DNA of 11,790 bases from Spirochaetota bacterium. Its GTDB lineage: Bacteria > Spirochaetota > Spirochaetia > Treponematales > Rectinemataceae. The notes beneath the pieces are model-generated. The model saw only the letters and a list, made by a program, of their open reading frames with translations. It was not told the DNA's origin and searched no databases. Below, in pieces: positions 1 through 6,634 of this stretch. The stretch spans positions 1-11,790 of the forward strand of contig JAEZSM010000095.1 in assembly GCA_023421875.1 (NCBI GenBank), given 5' to 3'. Position 1 is the stretch's first letter. Every line of letters begins with the position of its first letter. The position numbers and the translations under genes are program-made.

Positions 1-95
1 ACACAGGGCTCATTCATCATGCCATGCCGGACGCCGTCCTCGACCCCAGATTGGACAACGTCGAATCCTGCGCCAGAGTATTGGTTTTAATTCAA
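1..95. other. Left-edge stretch without a supported gene
   Basis: This stretch lies downstream of the NYN gene. It holds only a weak five-base-pair palindrome (GGACG C CGTCC at 29-39). On the minus strand two adjacent ATG codons near 15-20 could begin a further leftward gene, but only a few codons remain in the window and no Shine-Dalgarno sits at a normal distance. No terminator with a T-run follows the NYN stop, so transcription may continue leftward out of the window. Confidence 0.4.
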
Positions 96-866
96 TCAGC
101 GCGTCTTCGGCTTCAGCCGCAGGTACACCTGCTTGCCCGAGTCGGTGGGGCTCGCCCGTTCATCTATCTCGAAAAGTCCCGAAGCCTTTATCAGATCGCC
201 CAACTTCCTGAATCCGTAGTTGCGTGGATCGAACTCAGGCTGCCTGTTGGCTATATAGGTGCCCACGGCGCCCAAATAGGCCCAGCCGAACTCGTCGGCC
301 GCATCTTCTACGGCGCTCTGCAAAAGCGCCCGCATCCTGCGATCGGTCTTGATGTCGTTCTGGCTGCGGGAAGTACTCTCCTTGTCGCTCCGCGAGGTAC
401 TCTCCTTGCCTTCCTCCTCGTCTTCACGCAGAATCTCGGTGTAGATGAATTTGTCGCAGGCCGCCACGAAGGGCTTAGGTGTCTTGCGCTGGCCGAAGCC
501 GAGCACCATCTTCCCGTCCTCCCGCAGCCTGGCAGCCAACCTGGTAAAATCCGAATCGCTGGATACGATACAAAAGCCATCCAGGTTTTCAGTGTAGAGC
601 AGGTCCATGGCATCGATGATCATAGCGCTGTCGGTCGAGTTCTTGCCGGAAGTGTATGAGAACTGCTGCACTGGCTGGATAGCGAACTCCAGCAGTTTAT
701 CCTTCCAGGACCTCAGATTGGTATTGGTCCAGTCGCCATAAATACGCTTGACGCTGGCCACCCCGTACTTTGCGATTTCCGCCAACAACCCCTCGATAAT
801 CCTCGCCTGGGTGTTGTCGGCGTCTATAAGCACCGCCAGCTTGAGCTGGCTCTGTTCACGTTTCAT
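96..866 (-). CDS. NYN (PIN-like) domain protein with C-terminal LOTUS/OST-HTH-like domain
   Basis: 256-residue cytoplasmic protein. Residues about 10-145 form a NYN domain, the PIN-like ribonuclease fold of the LabA/MARF1 type. The acidic metal-binding motifs are visible: IDADN (D15, D17), STDSAMIID (D79) and SSDSDF (D104, D106). A charged linker (about 148-175) carries an imperfect 8-residue tandem repeat, KESTSRSD/KESTSRSQ. Residues about 178-253 (MRALLQSAVEDAADEFGW through NYGFRKLGDLI to the end) resemble a LOTUS/OST-HTH RNA-binding winged helix. The start is placed at the ATG at 866 because GAGGAG lies seven bases upstream. A longer form from 917 would share ATGA with the upstream kinase stop but has no good ribosome site. 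The gene is probably co-transcribed with the glycerate kinase. In this family the fold implies metal-dependent RNA cleavage; the RNA target is unknown. Confidence 0.88.
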   Translation of the reverse strand: MKREQSQLKLAVLIDADNTQARIIEGLLAEIAKYGVASVKRIYGDWTNTNLRSWKDKLLEFAIQPVQQFSYTSGKNSTDSAMIIDAMDLLYTENLDGFCIVSSDSDFTRLAARLREDGKMVLGFGQRKTPKPFVAACDKFIYTEILREDEEEGKESTSRSDKESTSRSQNDIKTDRRMRALLQSAVEDAADEFGWAYLGAVGTYIANRQPEFDPRNYGFRKLGDLIKASGLFEIDERASPTDSGKQVYLRLKPKTR

Positions 867-873
867 GTCATCA

Positions 874-879
874 CTCCTC
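874..879 (-). promoter_or_regulatory. Shine-Dalgarno of the NYN gene (start-deciding)
   Basis: GAGGAG on the minus strand, seven bases before the ATG at 866. It favours this start over the in-frame ATG at 917, which lacks a comparable site. Confidence 0.7.
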
Positions 880-916
880 GCCGCGCCGTTCAGTACTTCC
901 CCCCGCGCGTATCGCA

Positions 917-2281
917 TCAGGGCATCAGCAAAATCTGCACGTCGCAGACATTGGTTCCCGTGGGTCCCGTCTTCAGAAGACCTCCCAGGGAAGCAAAAAA
1001 AGTATAGGAATCGTTGTCGGCCAAAAAATTTGCCGGATCTAGGCTCATCGCCCTTGCCTGGCCGACCATGGAAGGCAGCGCAAAGGCGCCAGCGGCGTCG
1101 GTGGGGCCGTCGGCACCGTCGGTTCCCGCCGAAAGGAAGGCCAGGTTTAGGTCCAGGGCCTTGCAGTCCTCCAGTGCACAGAGAAAGGCCAGGGCCATCT
1201 CCTGGTTTCTTCCTCCCCTACCCTTGCCCCGCAAAGTCACGGTAGTCTCGCCCCCCGCGAGAATACAGGCAGGTCTGGCCAATGGAAGGCCATAACGCTC
1301 CATGTCCACCGCCATGGCAGAGAAGACCCTGGCAATCTCCCGAGCTTCCCCTTCCAGCCTCGAACTGAGAACGAGGCAGGAATAGCCCCGCTCAAGCGCC
1401 TCGGACCTGGCCTGCTTCAAGGCTAAAAGGTTGTTGCCCAGAATGAAGCTCCAGGCCTTTTCAAAAACCCGAGAGCCTGGCTTAGGCGTGTCGGGTTTCG
1501 TGCCCTGCAGCCCTTCTTCTAAATGCCTTCGCACCCTGACCGGGATCGATTCCCAGAGACCCCTGCGCCGCAGAATCTCTGTCGCGTCCTCCCAGGTTGA
1601 AGAGTCAGGCACCGTTGGTCCCGAAGCTATGGTGTCCAGATCGTCGCCCATAACGTCGGAAAGCACCAGGGACACTAAGGTGGCGGGATAGAAAGCCTCG
1701 GCCAGTCTTCCGCCCTTTATGCCCGAAAGATGCTTCCGCACGGCGTTCATCTCTCCTATCCTGGCACCGCTGGCCAAGAGGAGCTTCGTCGTCCCTGCCT
1801 TGTCGTCCAGGCTCAACCCCTCCGCCGGCAGGCAGAGAAGGGCCGATCCACCGCCGGAAATCAGCATCAGCACCAAGGTAGGCTCCCCAGCCGCTTCCCA
1901 TGCCCTCGCTTGGGCAGCAAGGGCCAGCGCCTCCCTCCCTGCCGCCATCGACCGGGAATCCGGAACTGGATGGGATGCCTCGGCCAGCCGCAACCGCTTG
2001 CAGCGGTTGCGGCCTACAGCCTTGGTCACAACGAATCCGTCCTCGATGCGGTCGCCCAGGATAGCTTCCAGGGATACCGCCAACTCGCCCGAGGCCTTGC
2101 CAAAACCAAGAACAAGCACATGGCGGTACGCATCCAGGTCCAGGCTGAACTGACCTCTGTCGTGGCTAATCCTCAGCTCCCTGCCTTCCCTAGTCACGGA
2201 GCGCTCCAATAACCTGCCCGGAATCACCCCCTCCAAAGCCTTGGCAAAAATAGCCTCGGCATCCTCTCTAGCGTCGCGCAT
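917..2281 (-). CDS. gckA: Glycerate 2-kinase, MOFRL/DUF4147 type
   Basis: 454-residue cytoplasmic kinase of the GckA/TtuD class, which phosphorylates D-glycerate to 2-phosphoglycerate with ATP and feeds lower glycolysis. The N-terminal DUF4147 domain (about 5-240) shows GFGKAS near 60, the glycine-rich ISGGGSALL near 141-149, NAVRKHLSGIKGGRLA near 179-194 and SDVMGDDLDTIASGP near 208-222. The C-terminal MOFRL domain (about 336-448) has LAGGETTVT, GRGGRNQE and SAGTDGADGPTDAAG. Length is normal for the family. The ATG at 2281 shares its A with the TGA of the upstream TPR gene and has a purine-rich GAGAGGGGGA about five bases upstream; a TTG one codon earlier is the alternative. The overlap implies translational coupling. 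The specific substrate (glycerate rather than hydroxypyruvate-related acids) is inferred from the family. Confidence 0.92.
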   Translation of the reverse strand: MRDAREDAEAIFAKALEGVIPGRLLERSVTREGRELRISHDRGQFSLDLDAYRHVLVLGFGKASGELAVSLEAILGDRIEDGFVVTKAVGRNRCKRLRLAEASHPVPDSRSMAAGREALALAAQARAWEAAGEPTLVLMLISGGGSALLCLPAEGLSLDDKAGTTKLLLASGARIGEMNAVRKHLSGIKGGRLAEAFYPATLVSLVLSDVMGDDLDTIASGPTVPDSSTWEDATEILRRRGLWESIPVRVRRHLEEGLQGTKPDTPKPGSRVFEKAWSFILGNNLLALKQARSEALERGYSCLVLSSRLEGEAREIARVFSAMAVDMERYGLPLARPACILAGGETTVTLRGKGRGGRNQEMALAFLCALEDCKALDLNLAFLSAGTDGADGPTDAAGAFALPSMVGQARAMSLDPANFLADNDSYTFFASLGGLLKTGPTGTNVCDVQILLMP

Positions 2282-2958
2282 CAACGTCCCCCTCTCCCGC
2301 CCAGCCTTCTTTTTGCCACTTCAATGTTCCTGGCTGCGTGAATATTCCTGGAAACCTCAAAAGCCTGCTCGAACAGCTCGAGCGCCTTCTCCGGCATGCA
2401 GAGGCTCTCCAGATATAAAATTCCCGCATTGTTTAGCGCCGGCCAATTGCTCTCGTCCAAGGCCGCCGAGCGCAAAAAGGCCTCCACCGACTTTTCGGAC
2501 TCTCCTGCAGACTTAAGCTGCTGGGCTTCATGAAACACCTTCATGGATTCTCTGCTTAACGCGAAAGATTTTTCATCGGAACATATTTTCAAGCGCTTTT
2601 CCATCAGCGGCCGCAGTGCCGCGGCACTCCCCGCCGCGCCGGCTTCCGGCTCCGCAAGCGCCAGTCTATAGCGTTTTTCTGCCTCCTTCCTTCTGCCCCT
2701 GGCATAGGCAATGTCTGCCAATGCGGCGTGCCGGTGAAAAGAGCGACCGTAGAGCCTCTCCTCCCTCGAAAGATAGGCTTCCGCCCCTTCAGCGTCTCCC
2801 TTAGCCATTAAGATCAGCCCCAGGTTGCGCAGCACGCTCAGAGAATTGGGATCTTTTTCTTCCAGTTTCCTGAAGTATCGCTCGGCCTTGCCATAATCAC
2901 CCGCCGCGAAGGCGCTTAAACCCAGACGTTCTCTAAACGGAGCAAGCAGACTCTGCAT
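2281..2958 (-). CDS. Tetratricopeptide repeat protein
   Basis: 225-residue soluble protein without signal peptide or membrane segment. It contains several TPR units: residues about 9-42 (LGLSAFAAGDYGKAERYFRK), about 43-76 (VLRNLGLILMAKGDAEGAEAY), about 77-105 (AALADIAYARGRRKEAEKRY) and, after an alanine-rich linker, two more at about 140-205 (FHEAQQLKSAGESEKSVEAF; ALNNAGILYLESLCMPEKALELFEQAF). TPRs act as protein-binding scaffolds and no enzymatic motif is seen. The ATG at 2958 is the first start after an in-frame TGA only four codons upstream. No strong Shine-Dalgarno precedes it, so expression may be low. Its stop overlaps the glycerate kinase start, but nothing shows a functional link to the kinase. 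Confidence 0.85.
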   Translation of the reverse strand: MQSLLAPFRERLGLSAFAAGDYGKAERYFRKLEEKDPNSLSVLRNLGLILMAKGDAEGAEAYLSREERLYGRSFHRHAALADIAYARGRRKEAEKRYRLALAEPEAGAAGSAAALRPLMEKRLKICSDEKSFALSRESMKVFHEAQQLKSAGESEKSVEAFLRSAALDESNWPALNNAGILYLESLCMPEKALELFEQAFEVSRNIHAARNIEVAKRRLGGRGGR

Positions 2959-3077
2959 GGTTTTATCTTTTCACGAAACCGCGCCCTCTGTACAGGGCCG
3001 CAGGCTTTGCGCAACCGCATTCCAGCGCACCCGGGCACACCGACTCGGCAACACAGCTTCGCATGCAGAGAACCCCT
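2959..3077. other. 119-bp gap between the nuclease-like and TPR genes
   Basis: No gene fits here. A five-base-pair hairpin (GCCCT at 2983-2987 with AGGGC at 2994-2998, six-base loop) is present. It is followed in the leftward direction by only a three-T run, so it is a poor intrinsic terminator. No convincing promoter was found. Whether the TPR gene is transcribed with the upstream gene is open. Confidence 0.35.
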
Positions 3078-4172
3078 CTACGCTCCGTCCGCCAGCCGCA
3101 GCCTGCAGGCGATCGGCAAATGATCCGAATAGCCGGTAGAACCATTCCAGCCCAGGGGCGAGCCTGAATTGTCCAGCAGCTTGGGGTCGTTCCCGACCTG
3201 AAAGGAATCGAACTCGAGCCCCTTCTCATCACCGAAGCCAGGACCCAGCAAAAAGCCATCCAGTCGCTCCTCCTTTCCCCTGAACACGTAACTGTAGCCA
3301 GTCTGCCCCGCCCAGGGAGAATACAGGACCACCCTCTCATTTTCTGCCGATGCCGCCGAAGCCTTGCCCGCCACGAGTATGACCTCTTTGAACCAGGCCT
3401 CATCCAAGGCCCCATAGCGGCCGTCGACCGCCTGATCAGGATCGGGCATAAGGGCAGTGGGATAGCGTCGGCCAACGCGTTCGAATTCGTCGGGCGACTC
3501 GTTAAAATCTCCACAGGCAATCAACGAGCCTTCGGGCCTCAAAGCCGCCAGCTCCGACATTCTCGCCCTCAATAGGCCTGCGGCGGCCCGGCGCGCCGAC
3601 TCGGTAGCTTCCTCACCCTCCCTTCTCGACTTCCAGTGGCAGACAAAAACACTCAGCCTACAGGGAACAGCATCCCCACCAAGCTCGAGTTCTGCTTCCA
3701 GAATATCCCTGCCGGAGCCATAGCCCTCCGCGGCCGCAGGGCGATGACTCCTGACCTCAACTATGGGGTATCTGGAGAGGATCGCACAACGGATAGGGGA
3801 GTTCTCCGGGCCGCCGCAGGCCGCCCAGCGGTAATCTGCTTTTTTCAAAGGCCCTGATGCCAGGTCTTCCAGGACTGCGAGCCCCTCGACCTCCACCAGG
3901 CAGAGAATATCGGGAAAATTCCCCTTCCCTCCCTCGAGGCAGCCCAGGGCTTCGGCCAGGTATTCCAATCGCCTTCTGTAGAGTTCGGTATTCCATTTTC
4001 CCGTACTGATATTGAACTCAGGGTATTCCAGCCCGTCATCCACATCGTCGAAGAGATTATGTGCATTGTAAGAGGCAATGACAAACGATCTCGCTTCTTC
4101 CTGCCAGGGAAGACTGCAGCGAAAACCACAGAGGCAGACAACAACAAGGGCCAAGAGAAACCACCTGCGCAT
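3078..4172 (-). CDS. Secreted endonuclease/exonuclease/phosphatase-family protein
   Basis: 364-residue protein of the Mg-dependent EEP superfamily (DNase I/exonuclease III/phosphatase fold). The N-terminus MRRWFLLALVVVCLCGFRC is a signal peptide or anchor, placing the enzyme outside the cytoplasm. The EEP motifs are in order: SYNAHNLFD (N36), LVEVEG (E94), CHWKSR (H179), GDFNESPDEF (D222, N224) and YSDHLPI (D350, H351). The active site therefore looks intact. The family cleaves phosphodiesters in nucleic acids, lipids or inositol phosphates, and the substrate cannot be told from sequence; extracellular nucleic acid is plausible. The ATG at 4172 has GAGGAG eight bases upstream. Cysteine 19 is not preceded by a good lipobox (G-F-R-C), so lipidation is doubtful. 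Confidence 0.88.
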   Translation of the reverse strand: MRRWFLLALVVVCLCGFRCSLPWQEEARSFVIASYNAHNLFDDVDDGLEYPEFNISTGKWNTELYRRRLEYLAEALGCLEGGKGNFPDILCLVEVEGLAVLEDLASGPLKKADYRWAACGGPENSPIRCAILSRYPIVEVRSHRPAAAEGYGSGRDILEAELELGGDAVPCRLSVFVCHWKSRREGEEATESARRAAAGLLRARMSELAALRPEGSLIACGDFNESPDEFERVGRRYPTALMPDPDQAVDGRYGALDEAWFKEVILVAGKASAASAENERVVLYSPWAGQTGYSYVFRGKEERLDGFLLGPGFGDEKGLEFDSFQVGNDPKLLDNSGSPLGWNGSTGYSDHLPIACRLRLADGA

Positions 4173-4180
4173 AACCTTAG

Positions 4181-4219
4181 CTCCTCGAGGGCAGCAATAG
4201 GAAAAAGCAAACCCTCGAG
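4181..4219 (-). promoter_or_regulatory. Leader hairpin overlapping the Shine-Dalgarno of the EEP gene
   Basis: CTCGAGGG (4184-4191) and CCCTCGAG (4212-4219) form a perfect 8-bp inverted repeat with a 20-base loop in the leader of the EEP gene. The Shine-Dalgarno GAGGAG (4181-4186, minus strand) shares its first three bases with the stem, so folding could limit ribosome access. Each arm also contains the self-complementary CTCGAG, so some pairing could be coincidental. Confidence 0.35.
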
Positions 4220-4273
4220 AATACTTACGCGGAAAAACCCTCGGCTCGATTCAGAAAAAAAGTCGTTTTACAC

Positions 4274-4888
4274 TCAGGCTGGCAATTCATCCCTGTTGGA
4301 GATCGTCTTTGCGATGAGCCCATAGGCTACGGCTTCCTGGGCATTCATCCAGTAATCCCTGTCCGTGTCCTTGGACACCCGTTCCAGGCTTTGTCCAGTC
4401 GCTTCTGCGATAATCTCGTTCAGTCTGAATTTGGTCTTTTCCAGCTCCCGGGCATGAATTTCAATATCCGAGGCCACGCCCTGGATACCCGAAAGCGGCT
4501 GATGTATCAAATACGAAGAATTCGGCAGGCCGAAGCGGCGTTCCTTGGGCACGGCCAAAAGAATCAGCGCCGCGGCACTGGCGATAAGCCCCATGCCTAC
4601 AATGCGCACCGGAGCCTTCACAAAGCGTATCATGTCGAAGATCGAAAAACCCGCGTAGACATCACCTCCCGGCGAATCGACGAGAATCGTAATAGGCTCC
4701 GGAGAAAGACTCTCCAGGAGCAGTAAATGCCGGATAACCTTTTCGGACAAATCCTTGTCCACCTCTCCGGTCAGCAGAATAGTGCGAGTTTTGAGAAAAC
4801 GCTCCGAAAGCGCATCTTCCGGCCGGACTGGGGATTTCTTCTCCTCTTCCGGCTCTTCGGCAGCGTAACTATGCAGCATAGGGTTCAT
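4274..4888 (-). CDS. clpP: ClpP-family serine peptidase
   Basis: 204-residue cytoplasmic peptidase of the Clp proteolytic-subunit family (S14). The catalytic triad is visible: S104 in GLIASAAAL, H129 in LIHQPLSG, and D178 in KDTDRDYW, which is 49 residues after the histidine as in E. coli ClpP. Core motifs VDSPGGDVYAGFSIFDMI and ASDIEIHARELEK are well kept. The N-terminus is unusual. In place of the canonical axial-loop segment it has an acidic stretch (EEPEEEKKSP, residues 11-20), and the fold begins near FLKTRTILLTGEV. This may alter or abolish the usual gating by ClpX/ClpA, or mark a second ClpP paralogue. No Clp ATPase is nearby. GGAG lies five bases before the ATG at 4888. Confidence 0.92.
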   Translation of the reverse strand: MNPMLHSYAAEEPEEEKKSPVRPEDALSERFLKTRTILLTGEVDKDLSEKVIRHLLLLESLSPEPITILVDSPGGDVYAGFSIFDMIRFVKAPVRIVGMGLIASAAALILLAVPKERRFGLPNSSYLIHQPLSGIQGVASDIEIHARELEKTKFRLNEIIAEATGQSLERVSKDTDRDYWMNAQEAVAYGLIAKTISNRDELPA

Positions 4889-4957
4889 ACTATCTCCACA
4901 ACTGATTGGATTCGGAATTAAGATACTCTTTTTTTCCGGACAATGACAACGGCGCTC

Positions 4958-4986
4958 TTGCCCAAGGCCCTTTGTTATATTAGATT
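4958..4986 (+). promoter_or_regulatory. Candidate promoter of the tlpA-like/ccdA operon
   Basis: TTGCCC (4958-4963) and TAGATT (4981-4986) are separated by 17 bases and match the sigma-70 consensus at four of six positions each. The AT-rich TTATATTAGATTTT stretch supports a promoter in this divergent gap, but the exact -10 is uncertain. Confidence 0.3.
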
Positions 4987-5014
4987 TTCCATATCTTTAT
5001 TGACGAGGTTATCC

Positions 5015-5569
5015 ATGCTGAAGCGAAAACCCATTGTCTTCTTCCTGATCCTACTCGCTGCATCTAGCCTGAGCTCACCAGCATTCGCCGCTTCAAAAGC
5101 CTGGTATGCCCAGCCCCTTACCAAGCTCGGCTTCTACGTTTTTGACAATGCCTTTACCCAGCCCGATTTCAGAGTCACCGACCTTTCGGGAGCCCAAAAA
5201 AGCAGAAACTCCCTCAAAGGCAAAGCCGTACTCCTCAACTTCTGGGCAACCTGGTGTCCCCCCTGCAAAGAAGAAATCCCCAGCATCGACGCCCTTTCCA
5301 AGGCCATGAAGGGCAAGAATTTTGAAGTATTCGCTGTCAGCCTCGGTGAAGATGCCGAGACCGTGCGTCGTTTTATCACCGAGCAAAAAATCAGCTTCCC
5401 CGTATACTTAGATTCCCGCAACACACTGGCGAGAAACTATGCATCCCAAGGCATTCCAACCACCTATATACTCGATAAAGACGGTACGTTCATCGCCGGC
5501 ATGGTAGGTACCTACGACTACGCCAATCCTGAATTCATAGCCCTAATGGACGAGCTAGCCCGCCGATGA
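5015..5569 (+). CDS. TlpA/ResA-like secreted thioredoxin-fold protein
   Basis: 184-residue extracytoplasmic thiol-disulfide protein. The ATG at 5015 is chosen because GAGG lies six bases upstream and the protein then starts with a classic signal peptide, MLKRKPIVFFLILLAASSLS, with likely cleavage after AFA near residue 25. An upstream in-frame ATG at 4943 would bury this signal. The thioredoxin fold follows: LLNFWATWCPPCKEEIPS with the redox pair C81/C84, and GIPTTYILDKDG with the cis-proline P148. WCPPC and the AhpC/TSA-TlpA layout are typical of reductants of apocytochrome c or other exported thiols. The stop overlaps the ccdA-like start by four bases, strongly suggesting that CcdA reduces this protein. 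The client protein is unknown, and no cytochrome-maturation genes are present here. Confidence 0.93.
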   Translation: MLKRKPIVFFLILLAASSLSSPAFAASKAWYAQPLTKLGFYVFDNAFTQPDFRVTDLSGAQKSRNSLKGKAVLLNFWATWCPPCKEEIPSIDALSKAMKGKNFEVFAVSLGEDAETVRRFITEQKISFPVYLDSRNTLARNYASQGIPTTYILDKDGTFIAGMVGTYDYANPEFIALMDELARR

Positions 5570-6564
5570 ACACCCCCGGCCAGTTTTCCGCCGCCCTGGC
5601 AGGGCTTTTATCCTTCCTCTCCCCCTGCGTCCTCCCCCTCATCCCAGCCTATCTATCCTTCATATCAGGCTCAAGCGTAGCCGCCCTGTCCAAAGGAGAA
5701 GACAGAGCAAGACTCTTCGGCCGCAGCCTCGCCTTCTCCGCAGGCTTCACCCTCGCCTTCACGATTCTGGGCGTGATCTTCTCCGGTTCTGCCATGTTCG
5801 TCGGCGGCAATACGGCATCCCAGTACGTTGGCATACTGGGCGGCATCGTCATAATCGTTTTGGGAATAAATATGCTCTTCGATTTCCTCAAATTCCTGAG
5901 CACCGATTCTCGCCTCATCGCCAAATTTACAGGAACCAAGACCAAAGGGTTAGCCGGATCCTTCGTGCTGGGACTTGCCTTCGCCGCAGGCTGGTCGCCC
6001 TGCATAGGCCCTATCCTCGCCTCCATACTCCTCATGGCCAGCAGAGAAGGCAACATCGGCAAGGCCGTCTCCCTGCTGCTCGCCTATTCCCTCGGCTTTG
6101 CCCTGCCGTTTCTGGCTTCCGGACTTTTCTTTGAAAAGCTCAAACCACTCCTATCCTTCCTGACTAAGAAAGGAAAGACCGTACGGACGACCTCCGGCAT
6201 CGTACTTATCATCCTGGGCCTCGCCATGGCGCTAGGAAGCCTGGGAACATTCAACGCCCTGGCAGCGCAGCTCGGCTACGGCATAGAGGACTTCATCCTC
6301 TCATCTCCCCTCGCCGCTTCCCTTATAGGCGCCGGGTTATGGCTCCTCATCGCTGCCCTCATACTTTGGCCGATTTTTAGAAAAGCGCCCCCCACGACCA
6401 GCTCCAAAAATACGGCATCTTCTAAAAGCCAAGTATCATCAAGAAAAAATCTGGGCCGCATCATCACATCCACAGCAGCCCTAGCCCTGGCCGGTGCCGA
6501 ACTGGCCGGACTATTTTCAGTTTTAAACCTTATCGCACGCTGGCTGAGCTTTTCGGGTATTTAA
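5566..6564 (+). CDS. ccdA: CcdA/DsbD-family membrane electron transporter
   Basis: 332-residue polytopic inner-membrane protein that carries reducing equivalents from cytoplasmic thioredoxin across the membrane. The two redox cysteines lie in the paired motifs LSPCVLP (C21) and GWSPCIGP (C146), marking the two halves of the inverted-repeat CcdA core (residues about 5-230, six hydrophobic segments). Typical CcdA proteins end near here. This one has about 100 further residues: a hydrophobic segment (about 247-271), a Ser/Thr/Lys-rich linker (about 274-297) and another hydrophobic segment (about 299-325). The extension has no cysteine. ATG overlaps the TGA of the tlpA-like gene (ATGA), so translation is probably coupled. 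The neighbour is its likely acceptor. Confidence 0.93.
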   Translation: MNTPGQFSAALAGLLSFLSPCVLPLIPAYLSFISGSSVAALSKGEDRARLFGRSLAFSAGFTLAFTILGVIFSGSAMFVGGNTASQYVGILGGIVIIVLGINMLFDFLKFLSTDSRLIAKFTGTKTKGLAGSFVLGLAFAAGWSPCIGPILASILLMASREGNIGKAVSLLLAYSLGFALPFLASGLFFEKLKPLLSFLTKKGKTVRTTSGIVLIILGLAMALGSLGTFNALAAQLGYGIEDFILSSPLAASLIGAGLWLLIAALILWPIFRKAPPTTSSKNTASSKSQVSSRKNLGRIITSTAALALAGAELAGLFSVLNLIARWLSFSGI

Positions 6565-6572
6565 GGCTTACA

Positions 6573-6601
6573 CCCAGGTATTCCTGAACGGTCATCCTGG
6601 G
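6573..6601. repeat. Inverted repeat between convergent genes
   Basis: CCCAGG (6573-6578) and CCTGGG (6596-6601) with a 17-base loop lie between the convergent ccdA and permease genes. No T-run follows in either direction, so it is not a standard intrinsic terminator. It may still slow transcription or stabilise 3' ends. Confidence 0.25.
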
Positions 6602-6634
6602 CAGACTTTCCCCCAACAAGCTTCGAGGAACTGA

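Noticed and set aside
24..659. Plus-strand open frame of 211 codons
   Set aside because: It lies opposite the NYN gene, whose family motifs are clear. The plus-strand product has no recognisable domain and is a shadow of the high-GC coding strand.
2963..3520. Minus-strand frame running past the EEP stop, which might suggest a frameshifted C-terminal extension
   Set aside because: The EEP protein ends naturally just after its SDHLPI motif, and the alternative frame has no family features.
3078..4172. Lipoprotein signal on the EEP protein (C19)
   Set aside because: The residues before the cysteine (G-F-R) do not match a lipobox, and arginine at -1 is unfavourable.
96..4172. Possible defence or RNA-processing island built on NYN, TPR and EEP genes
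   Set aside because: The glycerate kinase in the same unit, the typical housekeeping composition and the absence of mobile-element or toxin-antitoxin marks give no support for a defence system.
6573..6601. Bidirectional terminator between ccdA and the permease gene
   Set aside because: Only a 6-bp stem with a long loop and no T-run on either side; kept as an inverted repeat only.
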